Below, in pieces: positions 1 to 5,482 of a stretch of 19,351 nt of DNA. Location of the stretch: positions 1-19,351 of the forward strand of contig JBFYKH010000030.1 in NCBI GenBank assembly GCA_041306075.1, read 5' to 3'. Numbering within the stretch: the first letter of the stretch is position 1; every line of letters begins with the position of its first letter. The position numbers and the translations under genes are program-made. The DNA comes from JAHIYG01 sp041306075. Lineage in GTDB: Archaea > Altiarchaeota > Altiarchaeia > IMC4 > SCGC-AAA252-I15. The notes beneath the pieces were generated by a model, which was not told where the DNA came from, ran no database searches, and saw nothing but the letters and a program-made list of their open reading frames with translations.

Positions 1-45
1 TACGTCCTGGAGAACGGCGGGTACCGGCCCGTGATGGGGGCGTGA
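1..45 (+). CDS. 3' end of an unidentified gene (partial)
   Basis: An open frame runs in from the window edge and stops at TGA 43-45, giving the last 14 residues YVLENGGYRPVMGA. That is too little to name the gene. It lies 38 nt upstream of hisB on the same strand, so another histidine gene is possible but unproven. The TATA box between the two suggests hisB has its own transcript. Confidence 0.5.
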   Translation, partial: YVLENGGYRPVMGA

Positions 46-52
46 ACGCCTG

Positions 53-60
53 CTTTATAG
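53..60 (+). promoter_or_regulatory. TATA box of hisB
   Basis: The sequence CTTTATAG is centred about 27 bp before the hisB ATG. This spacing puts transcription start at or next to the start codon (leaderless mRNA). No Shine-Dalgarno sequence is seen between it and the ATG. Confidence 0.6.
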
Positions 61-83
61 AAGAGTCCGCAGAATAGATTACC

Positions 84-668
84 ATGAGGCGCGCCAAGGT
101 TGCGAGGAAGACGGGGGAGACTGACGTGCGGGTGGAAATCAGCCTGGACGGGCAGGGGAAGACCCGGGTCAGGACAGAGCTGAGGTTCCTCGACCACATG
201 CTCGCCAACTTCGCGAAACACTCCGGCTTCACCCTGAGGGTGTCGGCGAAGGGCGACGTCGACGTCGACGACCACCACCTCGTAGAAGACATGGGAATAT
301 GCCTCGGCGAGGCGCTCCTGAAGGCGCTCGGCGACAAGAGGGGCATCAACAGGATGGGCCACGCCATAGTCCCCATGGACGACGCGAGGGCCGAGGCCGC
401 TGTGGACCTGTCCGGCCGCCCATACGCGAAAATCAGGATTCCGTTCAGCCAGTTCCGCGAGCGCCGGGTCGGCGACGTCAGCAAGGAGAACATCGAACAC
501 TTCCTGGAGTCGTTCGCGCTCAACGGCAGATTCAACCTGAACCTGAGGGTCGAGGGCAAAAACGACCACCACAAGGTGGAGGCCGCATTCAAGGCCCTCG
601 CGAAGGCGATGAGGATGGCGGCCGCCGTCACCGGCGACGGCATCCCGTCCACGAAGGGGAGACTGTAG
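84..668 (+). CDS. hisB: Imidazoleglycerol-phosphate dehydratase
   Basis: Catalyses dehydration of imidazole glycerol phosphate to imidazole acetol phosphate in histidine biosynthesis; a Mn-dependent cytosolic enzyme. The 194-residue product has the normal length of the stand-alone archaeal/bacterial form, without the phosphatase domain of the fused enterobacterial type. Both metal-binding signatures are visible: DHHLVED at residues 63-69 and DHHKVE at 161-166. The family motif FLDHMLANFAKHSGF is at 35-49. The ATG at 84 fits a leaderless start 27 bp from the TATA box. The pathway step just before this one releases AICAR, which links the gene to the two purP paralogs in the window. RuBisCO follows after 37 nt with its own TATA box. 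Identification is secure. Confidence 0.96.
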   Translation: MRRAKVARKTGETDVRVEISLDGQGKTRVRTELRFLDHMLANFAKHSGFTLRVSAKGDVDVDDHHLVEDMGICLGEALLKALGDKRGINRMGHAIVPMDDARAEAAVDLSGRPYAKIRIPFSQFRERRVGDVSKENIEHFLESFALNGRFNLNLRVEGKNDHHKVEAAFKALAKAMRMAAAVTGDGIPSTKGRL

Positions 669-675
669 CCGCGAG

Positions 676-683
676 CATATAAA
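676..683 (+). promoter_or_regulatory. TATA box of the RuBisCO gene
   Basis: CATATAAA is centred 26-27 bp before the ATG at 706, indicating a separate leaderless transcript in the short gap after hisB. Confidence 0.65.
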
Positions 684-705
684 CCGCGGTGGGGAATACT
701 CTCCC

Positions 706-1986
706 ATGGCCGAAGGATACGTCGATTTGGGCTACAGCCCAGGGGATGACGAAGTCGTCTGCATGTTCTACGCGGAGCCGGCGGAAGGCAGCAGCCTCGA
801 GAAGGCGGCGGTCCACCTGACCGCCGAGTCGAGCATCGGCACGTGGACAGACGTGTGCACGATGAAGGAGAGCGTCCTGTGCAGGCTGAAGCCGACGATA
901 TTCTCCATCGACGAGGCGGCGGGCATAGTGAAGGTCGCCTACCCCATCGGCCTGTTCGAGCTCGGCAGCGTCCCACAGTTCATGTCCAGCGTCACCGGGA
1001 ACATATACGGGATGAAGGCCGTGGAGAACCTCAGGTTCCTCGACATGACGCTGCCGAAGAGGTACGTGAAATCGTTCCCGGGACCCAAGCACGGCATAAA
1101 GGGCGTGAGGAAGCTCCTGAAAATCCATGACAGGCCGCTCGTCGGCACCATAATCAAGCCGAAGGTCGGCCTACCCCCGAAGGACCATGCGAGGGTGGCG
1201 TACGAAGCCTGGGTCGGCGGCTGCGACATAGTCAAGGACGACGAGAACCTCACAGACCAGGGATTCAACCGGTTCGACGCGAGAGTGAAGCTCACCCTAA
1301 AGGCGCTCGCGAAGGCCGAGCGGGAGACGGGGGAGCGGAAGGCCTACATGGCGAACGTCACAGCCGAGACCAACGAGATGCTCAGGAGGATGAAGTACGT
1401 GAAGAAATGCGGCGGGACATACGCGATGGTCGACGTCCTCACCATAGGCCCCTCGGCGCTAGAGACGGTCCGGGAGGCCGACGAGGACATGGGGCTAGTG
1501 CTCCACGCACACCGGGCGATGCACGCGGCCCTCACGAGGAACAGGAGGCACGGCATCACAATGCTAGCGCTCGCGAAACTATACAGGCTCATCGGCATGG
1601 ACCAGCTCCACATCGGCACCGCAGTCGGCAAGATGGAGGGCCCCCAGGAGGAGGTCATGGGCATACGCGACGAGATAGCTTACGACGACGTCCCGGCAGG
1701 TAGAGACAGGCTCCCCCAGAGGTGGTGGGGCATGAAGCCGGTTTTCCCCGTAGCCTCCGGCGGCCTCCACCCCGGCCACGTCCCGAAGCTGATGGAGTTC
1801 ATGGGCGACGACGTCATCATCCAGATGGGCGGCGGCATACACGGGCACCCGGGCGGGACCGTCAAGGGCGCCATGGCGGCCAGGCAGGCGGTGGAGGCTG
1901 TGAAGGATGGCAGGACGCTCGAGGAATACGGGGCGGACCACCGGGAGCTTGCCGACGCGCTCGGAAAGTGGGCTCCGAAAGGGTAG
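706..1986 (+). CDS. rbcL: RuBisCO large subunit, archaeal form III
   Basis: Carboxylates ribulose 1,5-bisphosphate to two 3-phosphoglycerates. In archaea form III usually completes AMP salvage (AMP phosphorylase, ribose-1,5-bisphosphate isomerase, RuBisCO) rather than a Calvin cycle. At 426 residues it is typical for form III. Catalytic residues are intact: K151 in KPKVG, the carbamylated K177 with D179 and E180 in KDDE, H269 in HAHRAMH (267-273), H302 and K309 in LHIGTAVGKMEG, S351 in ASGG, and the phosphate-binding glycines GGGIHGHPGG (375-384). Neither AMP-pathway partner is in the window, and no small-subunit gene is present. The assignment to form III rests on length and motif style, since no alignment was possible; it should be an active enzyme and not a RuBisCO-like protein. 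Confidence 0.95.
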   Translation: MAEGYVDLGYSPGDDEVVCMFYAEPAEGSSLEKAAVHLTAESSIGTWTDVCTMKESVLCRLKPTIFSIDEAAGIVKVAYPIGLFELGSVPQFMSSVTGNIYGMKAVENLRFLDMTLPKRYVKSFPGPKHGIKGVRKLLKIHDRPLVGTIIKPKVGLPPKDHARVAYEAWVGGCDIVKDDENLTDQGFNRFDARVKLTLKALAKAERETGERKAYMANVTAETNEMLRRMKYVKKCGGTYAMVDVLTIGPSALETVREADEDMGLVLHAHRAMHAALTRNRRHGITMLALAKLYRLIGMDQLHIGTAVGKMEGPQEEVMGIRDEIAYDDVPAGRDRLPQRWWGMKPVFPVASGGLHPGHVPKLMEFMGDDVIIQMGGGIHGHPGGTVKGAMAARQAVEAVKDGRTLEEYGADHRELADALGKWAPKG

Positions 1987-1992
1987 GCGGTT

Positions 1993-2775
1993 TCAGTCGA
2001 CGCCCCTGAGGACGGCGCTCGCATAATATCCCCCGGACTCCGAGTAAGTGCTGTTCAGGTACCTGACGCAGCTCTCCCTCGTGGCCGGATTCATCACCCT
2101 CCGGCAGAGCGACATGTTCATGACCGACTGGGCGACGCTGTTGTAGCAGTTGTCCCTGTCGCTCACCCTCATGACGACGTCGCAGTACGAGGGATTGTAC
2201 GTGTACGTGGCGAGGCTGTAGTAGCAGCTGCTCTTCGTCGAAGGATTCCTTATCTTCGCGCACAACCCCTCGTCCTGGACGCTGTACACCAGGTTCGAAT
2301 AGCAGCTGTCCCGCTCCGACACCGCCGTTATCTTCCCGCACATCTCAGGGTCCTGGAGCCTGCTCGCTAGCGCCGCATAGCACTGGCTCTTCCCGTAGCC
2401 TATCTTCTCGCAGATGCCGGCGTCGTTGGTCGCCGACGCTATCCCGCTGTAGCACGACTGCCGCTCCGAGTACGACGAGACGAGGCCGCACAGCTGGTAG
2501 TCGTTCCTCTGCGCAGCGACCGCCATGTAGCAGGAGTCGCGGCTCTCCGAGAACGTGACGGGTATGTTCTCGCACGCCTTGATGTTGAAGTCGTAGTCCG
2601 GGCAGTCCGCCTTGTTGTCGACTATCGTCATCCCGTCCGGGCAGAGTATCCTGACCCCCGGGCAGCGCGACACCTCCTCGACAACAGTCTTGCCGTCGGC
2701 GCAGACGTACCTCTCCCCGCCGAGGCAGCCGGACATGAGGACGGCCGCAAACACCAGAACCGCCAGAAAACGCAT
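1993..2775 (-). CDS. Secreted lipoprotein with seven Cys repeats
   Basis: Unassigned surface protein. The N-terminus MRFLAVLVFAAVLMSGC is a lipoprotein signal peptide with a lipobox (LMSGC, lipidated Cys 17). Two short motifs of the type C-x-DG-x-T/V-V...CP follow. The rest is about seven tandem units of 24-28 residues, each opening with a Cys and carrying a central [R/K]-x-[S/Q/N]-C-Y, for example the units starting CGKITAVSERDSCY and CDVVMRVSDRDNCY. Two Cys per unit suggest a helical-hairpin or disulfide-stapled solenoid outside the cell. An ATG nine bases upstream (2784) is possible, but the TATA box at 2797-2804 lies 25-26 bp before 2775, so I prefer 260 residues. Convergent with RuBisCO, leaving only 6 nt between the stops. 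No enzymatic motif seen; a binding or envelope role is inference. Confidence 0.85.
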   Translation of the reverse strand: MRFLAVLVFAAVLMSGCLGGERYVCADGKTVVEEVSRCPGVRILCPDGMTIVDNKADCPDYDFNIKACENIPVTFSESRDSCYMAVAAQRNDYQLCGLVSSYSERQSCYSGIASATNDAGICEKIGYGKSQCYAALASRLQDPEMCGKITAVSERDSCYSNLVYSVQDEGLCAKIRNPSTKSSCYYSLATYTYNPSYCDVVMRVSDRDNCYNSVAQSVMNMSLCRRVMNPATRESCVRYLNSTYSESGGYYASAVLRGVD

Positions 2776-2796
2776 GTTTATCATTGAGTAATAGTC

Positions 2797-2804
2797 TATA
2801 TAAA
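2797..2804 (-). promoter_or_regulatory. TATA box of the Cys-repeat lipoprotein
   Basis: On the minus strand it reads TTTATATA, centred about 26 bp before the ATG at 2775. It decides the start of that gene over the in-frame ATG at 2784. The weaker plus-strand sequence TTTATCA at 2778-2784 lies 26-27 bp before 2808 and may serve the divergent membrane gene, so the two promoters interlock. Confidence 0.5.
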
Positions 2805-2807
2805 AAC

Positions 2808-3689
2808 ATGGGCGTGGTGAACCGGCTCACGGTCCTGCCAGTGTCTATCGCCATATCCCTCAGCCTCGTCTCCGCCGTCCTGATACACTACTCCGGCGAG
2901 ACGGAGGGGATAATGCTTCCCGGAGTATTCTACCTCCTGCCCGCGACCCGCCCCCCGGCGACCCTGGCCGCGAAGGCGGGGCTCGCAGTCTTCCTCCTAA
3001 GCCTCCCAGCATACTCGTGGTGCGGCCGCAGGGTGGCGGCGGCCGTCGACGGCGGAGTCGGCGCGGGAGCGAAAGCCGGCCTCACAGCCGGAGCCGTCGC
3101 CGGCCTCTTCGTCGGAGGCCTCGCGTTCGCACTCAACACCGTCGCCCTATACAGGATGTCGTACGAACACTACGGCGGCGAAACCGCCCTCCTGGCGTTC
3201 ATGTACTCCATGGCAGTGAACGTGATTCTGACCGTGTTGGTGACGGCCGCATACCCCGCAGTCGGCCTCGCATTCGGAGCGGTGGGCGGCCTCAGGAAAC
3301 GGAGCGGAATCCACAGGACCGTGAACGTCGAAGTGAAGGGGGAGGCCCCGAAGAGGGTGGCAGGCTGGGCGATGAAGGCGTTCGTCATCTCAATGTGGAC
3401 GCTCGCATGCGCGTTCAGCGGATTCCTGGCGGCGCTACTGTACGCGGCCAAACACCTCTTCGAGGCGAGCAGGATATACGACAAGACCGCGGAAATCATG
3501 TCCCAGGTGACGTCCGAGTACCTCAGGTACATGGTAGGCCTCTGGGGGATGGCGGTTATCAACTCCGACGTCACCAGAGCCGACATAGCCTACCTGCTCC
3601 TCACGATTGCCGCGGTCACGGCTGCCGCATCAGCCGCAGGCCTCGCCGTCGGACTCGCAGCCGCGAAGACGATAGGCGGACGCAAGTGA
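2808..3689 (+). CDS. Multi-pass membrane protein of unknown function
   Basis: About 293 residues with roughly six hydrophobic segments: one near the N-terminus (PVSIAISLSLVSAVLI), a Gly/Ala-rich pair after a Pro-rich loop, a central pair before GLRKRSGIHRT, one beginning KAFVISMWTLACAFSG, and a C-terminal Ala-rich one ending GLAAAKTIGGRK. A soluble stretch with basic residues separates the middle segments. No catalytic motif or known family recognised. The frame is open up to TTG 2784, but ATG 2808 has a TATA-like element at the usual distance. Its start is divergent from the lipoprotein gene with overlapping promoter regions, so co-regulation is possible. The high G/A/L content is natural for membrane helices and codon use matches the neighbours. 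Confidence 0.75.
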   Translation: MGVVNRLTVLPVSIAISLSLVSAVLIHYSGETEGIMLPGVFYLLPATRPPATLAAKAGLAVFLLSLPAYSWCGRRVAAAVDGGVGAGAKAGLTAGAVAGLFVGGLAFALNTVALYRMSYEHYGGETALLAFMYSMAVNVILTVLVTAAYPAVGLAFGAVGGLRKRSGIHRTVNVEVKGEAPKRVAGWAMKAFVISMWTLACAFSGFLAALLYAAKHLFEASRIYDKTAEIMSQVTSEYLRYMVGLWGMAVINSDVTRADIAYLLLTIAAVTAAASAAGLAVGLAAAKTIGGRK

Positions 3690-3693
3690 CCGA

Positions 3694-3702
3694 GCTTTTA
3701 TC
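3694..3702 (+). promoter_or_regulatory. TATA-like box upstream of the tRNA-Arg region
   Basis: CTTTTATCC lies about 36 bp before the first partial copy of the tRNA 5' end (3733) and about 160 bp before the complete tRNA. It may be the original tRNA promoter, now separated from the gene by the hairpin insert. The A-rich run just before 3862 may drive the intact tRNA instead. Confidence 0.35.
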
Positions 3703-3732
3703 CAAAATCGGCGTTATCATTACCCGAAACGG

Positions 3733-3758
3733 ATGGGCCGGTAGCCAAGCTTGGACAT
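3733..3758 (+). repeat. Partial copy of the tRNA-Arg 5' end
   Basis: These 26 bases repeat 3860-3885 exactly: AT plus the first 24 tRNA nucleotides, covering the acceptor strand and D-arm up to the first base of its 3' strand. A further 11-base match to the tRNA anticodon region (CGGCAGCCTCC) lies at 3812-3822, after a 53-nt insert with two hairpins; similarity then ends. No complete cloverleaf is possible, so this is a fragment and not a second tRNA gene. Confidence 0.85.
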
Positions 3759-3760
3759 TC

Positions 3761-3806
3761 GCGAACCCCGCGGGGGTTCGCTCCCCCCGGACAGCAATGC
3801 TGTCCG
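3761..3806. repeat. Two-hairpin element beside tRNA-Arg (left)
   Basis: Hairpin 1 is a perfect 9-bp stem, GCGAACCCC (3761-3769) with GGGGTTCGC (3773-3781), triloop GCG. Hairpin 2 is an 8-bp stem, CGGACAGC (3788-3795) with GCTGTCCG (3799-3806), triloop AAT. The C-run between them (3783-3788) can pair instead with the G-run of hairpin 1 (3771-3776), so alternative folding is possible. The same plan of hairpin 1, complementary spacer and hairpin 2 recurs after both purP genes. Confidence 0.8.
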
Positions 3807-3861
3807 TGTGACGGCAGCCTCCAACGCTCGACACCAGCCGACGAAGAATAAAAAAACAAAT

Positions 3862-3936
3862 GGGCCGGTAGCCAAGCTTGGACATGGCGGCAGCCTCCTA
3901 AGCTGCAAATCGTGGGTTCGAATCCCACCCGGCCCG
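3862..3936 (+). tRNA. tRNA-Arg, anticodon CCU
   Basis: Complete cloverleaf without intron. Acceptor GGGCCGG (3862-3868) pairs with CCGGCCC (3929-3935); D stem GCCA/TGGC; anticodon stem GCAGC/GCTGC with loop CTCCTAA, giving CCT at the anticodon; T stem GTGGG/CCCAC with loop TTCGAAT; discriminator G at 3936. CCA is not encoded. It reads AGG, a very common Arg codon in all genes here, so it should be an essential tRNA. Both ends of the gene are duplicated outside it (3733-3758 and 4006-4027), each beside hairpins. Confidence 0.96.
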
Positions 3937-3942
3937 AATCTG

Positions 3943-4053
3943 ATGTTAAACTACGAGTATATTTTGTCACGAACCGGGTGGGATGAAAAAAGGCTGAAAG
4001 CCTTTTTCGAGAATCCCGCCCGGCCCGCATTAGAAGCCTTGCTGTCGCGTTAG
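3943..4053 (+). CDS. Possible 36-residue small protein
   Basis: An ATG frame of 36 codons starts 7 nt after the tRNA and runs through the hairpin into the duplicated tRNA 3' end. The product is rich in charged and aromatic residues and could form an amphipathic helix (WDEKRLKAFFENPARP). Codon use is more AT-rich than its neighbours. It has no TATA box at leaderless distance and no clear ribosome site, and its middle is forced by the palindrome, so it may be chance. Confidence 0.2.
   Translation: MLNYEYILSRTGWDEKRLKAFFENPARPALEALLSR
3974..4023. repeat. Long hairpin built on an inverted tRNA 3' end
   Basis: The outer stem is 11 bp (one G-T pair): CCGGGTGGGAT (3974-3984) with ATCCCGCCCGG (4013-4023). 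The inner stem is 9 bp: AAAAAGGCT (3987-3995) with AGCCTTTTT (3999-4007), triloop GAA. The right outer arm is a copy of the tRNA-Arg 3' end and the left arm is its inverse complement. The inner AAGGCT/AGCCTT words are those of hairpin 2 in the purP elements, with the arm order swapped. Confidence 0.8.
4006..4027 (+). repeat. Partial copy of the tRNA-Arg 3' end
   Basis: It repeats tRNA bases 3917-3935 plus the discriminator (T loop through acceptor 3' strand) with a 2-nt insertion and one A-to-G change. It lies 70 nt beyond the intact tRNA, with the long hairpin overlapping it. This matches the gene, hairpin, gene-end copy order seen at both purP loci. Confidence 0.7.
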
Positions 4054-4056
4054 TGT

Positions 4057-4075
4057 GTGTCGCCGGAGGCGGCAC
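4057..4075. terminator. GC-rich hairpin between tRNA region and P-loop gene
   Basis: GTGTCGCC (4057-4064) pairs with GGCGGCAC (4068-4075) around a GGA triloop, 8 bp with one G-T pair. It lies 35 nt past the stop codon of the minus-strand gene ending at 4110 and could end that transcript. No clear T-run follows, so the terminator role is inference. Between this hairpin and 4110 I see nothing else. Confidence 0.35.
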
Positions 4076-4109
4076 CCGCTCCGCCCGGCCTGAAGTATTT
4101 TGTCGTGGG

Positions 4110-5162
4110 TCAGCGTTTGGTCGTCAGCCACGTGTTCGGGCGGGATATGGAGTCCAGGTGTGTGTCGGACGGGCCCGCCGATATGGCGTAGAACGCATGC
4201 GGGGACGGGGGGATGTGCCGGAGGTATGGCTCCTCCGGGCCGGATGAGGGTTCCGCTTTATGGGGCGGGGGATTGTCCACGTTCACAGGCTCCAGGGGAA
4301 TCTTCCCGGTGGCCCGCTCCCCTATTATGAGGTTGATGCGCGGCAGGTAGACGGCCTCCCGCCCGCCTTCGATTTCGATTACCGACTCCGACCTGAGTCT
4401 GACCGCGATGAACTCTATCTGCGAGGCGGACAGGTAGCCGCCCAGGCCCAGTCTCCGGAGCATTGAGACTTTGGACTGGAGGTGGGTGTTCTCCTCGTCT
4501 GTCGGCACGTTGATGCCCGACCCCTCAAGGGACTTCACCCAACCGTCCCGCAAGGCCCGGGTCACCCACCCGCCCTGCTCCATCTCGATTTTGAGCGGGT
4601 CCGTGTTGATTACCAAGTCCGGTTCCCTGTCCTTGAGCCGCTCAGCCCGCTGCGAAGTCTCGACCACCTGGAGCGCGAACTCGTAGCTTCCGGTCTTGTT
4701 GCTGAGGCGTTCAATCCTCGCGCCCGGGCTGCCCTCGATTTCGAGGTAAAAGTCTATGCCGCCCACGCCATGCGGCAGGGTCTTCGTGGCCTCCCAGAAG
4801 ATTATCGCGGTCCCCTCGCCCGCCGCGGTATAGGCGACCGAGCCCTTGGGGTTGACGAGGGTGCTGACGCGGCCGTCCTTCATCTTCTCCGACGGGAAGC
4901 CGGAGGACTCCACCAGATGCCGCATGACGCCTAGGACGGTGGATTTCTTAGACCCTGACGGCCCGGTAATCAGGACGTTCGCCGGGCGCCCGAGCCGGGT
5001 GAGGCTCTTGGCGACCTCGCCGAGCCTGTATCCGGCTTCGACCAGCCCCTCGCGCAGCCTCCTAGTCTCAGTCGATTCGGCGGAGGCGTATGGCTCGATG
5101 TTCCCGAGCGGCCCGCCGCCCTGGTCGCCCAACCCCCCGGAAGAGTTCCTGGTGACTGCCAT
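4110..5162 (-). CDS. P-loop NTPase, possibly nucleotide-kinase-like
   Basis: About 350 residues, function unknown. A Gly/Ser-rich N-terminus precedes a Walker A motif, LITGPSGSKKST (residues 64-75). Further on are IIFWEA (about 120-125) and DLVINTDPLKIEM (about 182-194), the latter resembling the D-x-V-I-[N/D]-[T/N] strand late in guanylate/cytidylate kinase-like domains. The C-terminal 100 residues are Pro- and charge-rich (IPLEPVNVDNPPPHK) and look disordered. I chose ATG 5162 because the A/T box at 5184-5194 lies 26 bp upstream; ATGs further upstream would sit inside or too near the promoter. Divergent from the 68-aa gene at 5255. NTP binding is likely; the substrate is unknown, and a regulatory NTPase fits equally well. 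Confidence 0.75.
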   Translation of the reverse strand: MAVTRNSSGGLGDQGGGPLGNIEPYASAESTETRRLREGLVEAGYRLGEVAKSLTRLGRPANVLITGPSGSKKSTVLGVMRHLVESSGFPSEKMKDGRVSTLVNPKGSVAYTAAGEGTAIIFWEATKTLPHGVGGIDFYLEIEGSPGARIERLSNKTGSYEFALQVVETSQRAERLKDREPDLVINTDPLKIEMEQGGWVTRALRDGWVKSLEGSGINVPTDEENTHLQSKVSMLRRLGLGGYLSASQIEFIAVRLRSESVIEIEGGREAVYLPRINLIIGERATGKIPLEPVNVDNPPPHKAEPSSGPEEPYLRHIPPSPHAFYAISAGPSDTHLDSISRPNTWLTTKR

Positions 5163-5183
5163 AGGTAGCATATGGCAGACCCC

Positions 5184-5194
5184 GAATAAAAAAA
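5184..5194 (-). promoter_or_regulatory. TATA box of the P-loop gene
   Basis: On the minus strand TTTTTTTATTC is centred about 26 bp before ATG 5162 and sets that start. It is divergent from the TATA box at 5224-5230, about 40 bp away. Confidence 0.5.
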
Positions 5195-5223
5195 GGCCTG
5201 TTTCCGCCGCCGCCAAGGGCTTG

Positions 5224-5230
5224 TATTTAA
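5224..5230 (+). promoter_or_regulatory. TATA box of the 68-aa gene
   Basis: TATTTAA is centred about 28 bp before ATG 5255, indicating a leaderless transcript and favouring that ATG over the TTG at 5249. Confidence 0.5.
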
Positions 5231-5254
5231 TGTCGGCCGCCTTTGTAATTGTAT

Positions 5255-5461
5255 ATGTCTCACGGCAGGATGTGGACTTATCCGGAGCTGAGGTTCGCGA
5301 CGGTGAACCAGCACAAACTCAGCGCCGAGGAGCTGGCTGCCGAGCTGAACCGGGTCTTCCACGGCGGACAGGATGTCAGGGCGGCCCTGGACGTCCAGAG
5401 GATACAGAAGGGGAAGACTATATTCAACAAGGAGAAGAACAGGGGCCGGGGCGTTTATTAG
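5255..5461 (+). CDS. Small basic protein, possibly helix-turn-helix
   Basis: 68 residues starting MSHGRMWTYPELRF and ending in a basic tail, KGKTIFNKEKNRGRGVY. The middle, SAEELAAELNRVFHGGQDVRAALDVQRIQKG, has the pattern of SANT/Myb-like or other trihelical DNA-binding domains (Trp early, ELA..LNR, then V..AL..RI). This is inference from pattern only. It is divergent from the P-loop gene, and the glycosyltransferase starts 21 nt downstream with its promoter inside this gene's 3' end. A DNA- or RNA-binding regulator is the most natural guess. Confidence 0.65.
   Translation: MSHGRMWTYPELRFATVNQHKLSAEELAAELNRVFHGGQDVRAALDVQRIQKGKTIFNKEKNRGRGVY
5453..5460 (+). promoter_or_regulatory. TATA box of the glycosyltransferase gene
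   Basis: GTTTATTA overlaps the last codons of the 68-aa gene and is centred 26-27 bp before ATG 5483, so the large gene has its own leaderless promoter. Confidence 0.5.
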
Positions 5462-5482
5462 CCGTCCGCCTTATCTTATACG

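Noticed and set aside
3761..3806. CRISPR array
   Set aside because: The repeats are not regularly spaced, do not recur in series, and no cas genes are near.
3017..3811. 264-codon Arg-rich frame overlapping the membrane protein
   Set aside because: A typical GC-rich frame-shift shadow, with Arg/Gly/Pro/His-rich composition and no start signal.
3733..3936. Split (trans-spliced) or intron-containing tRNA-Arg
   Set aside because: The tRNA at 3862-3936 is complete and uninterrupted, and the left fragment ends in the D-arm rather than at a splice position; no bulge-helix-bulge motif seen.
3943..3985. Integron attC site (GTTAAAC present at 3945-3951)
   Set aside because: No matching RYYYAAC/GTTRRRY pair brackets the hairpin, and none is present at the purP elements.
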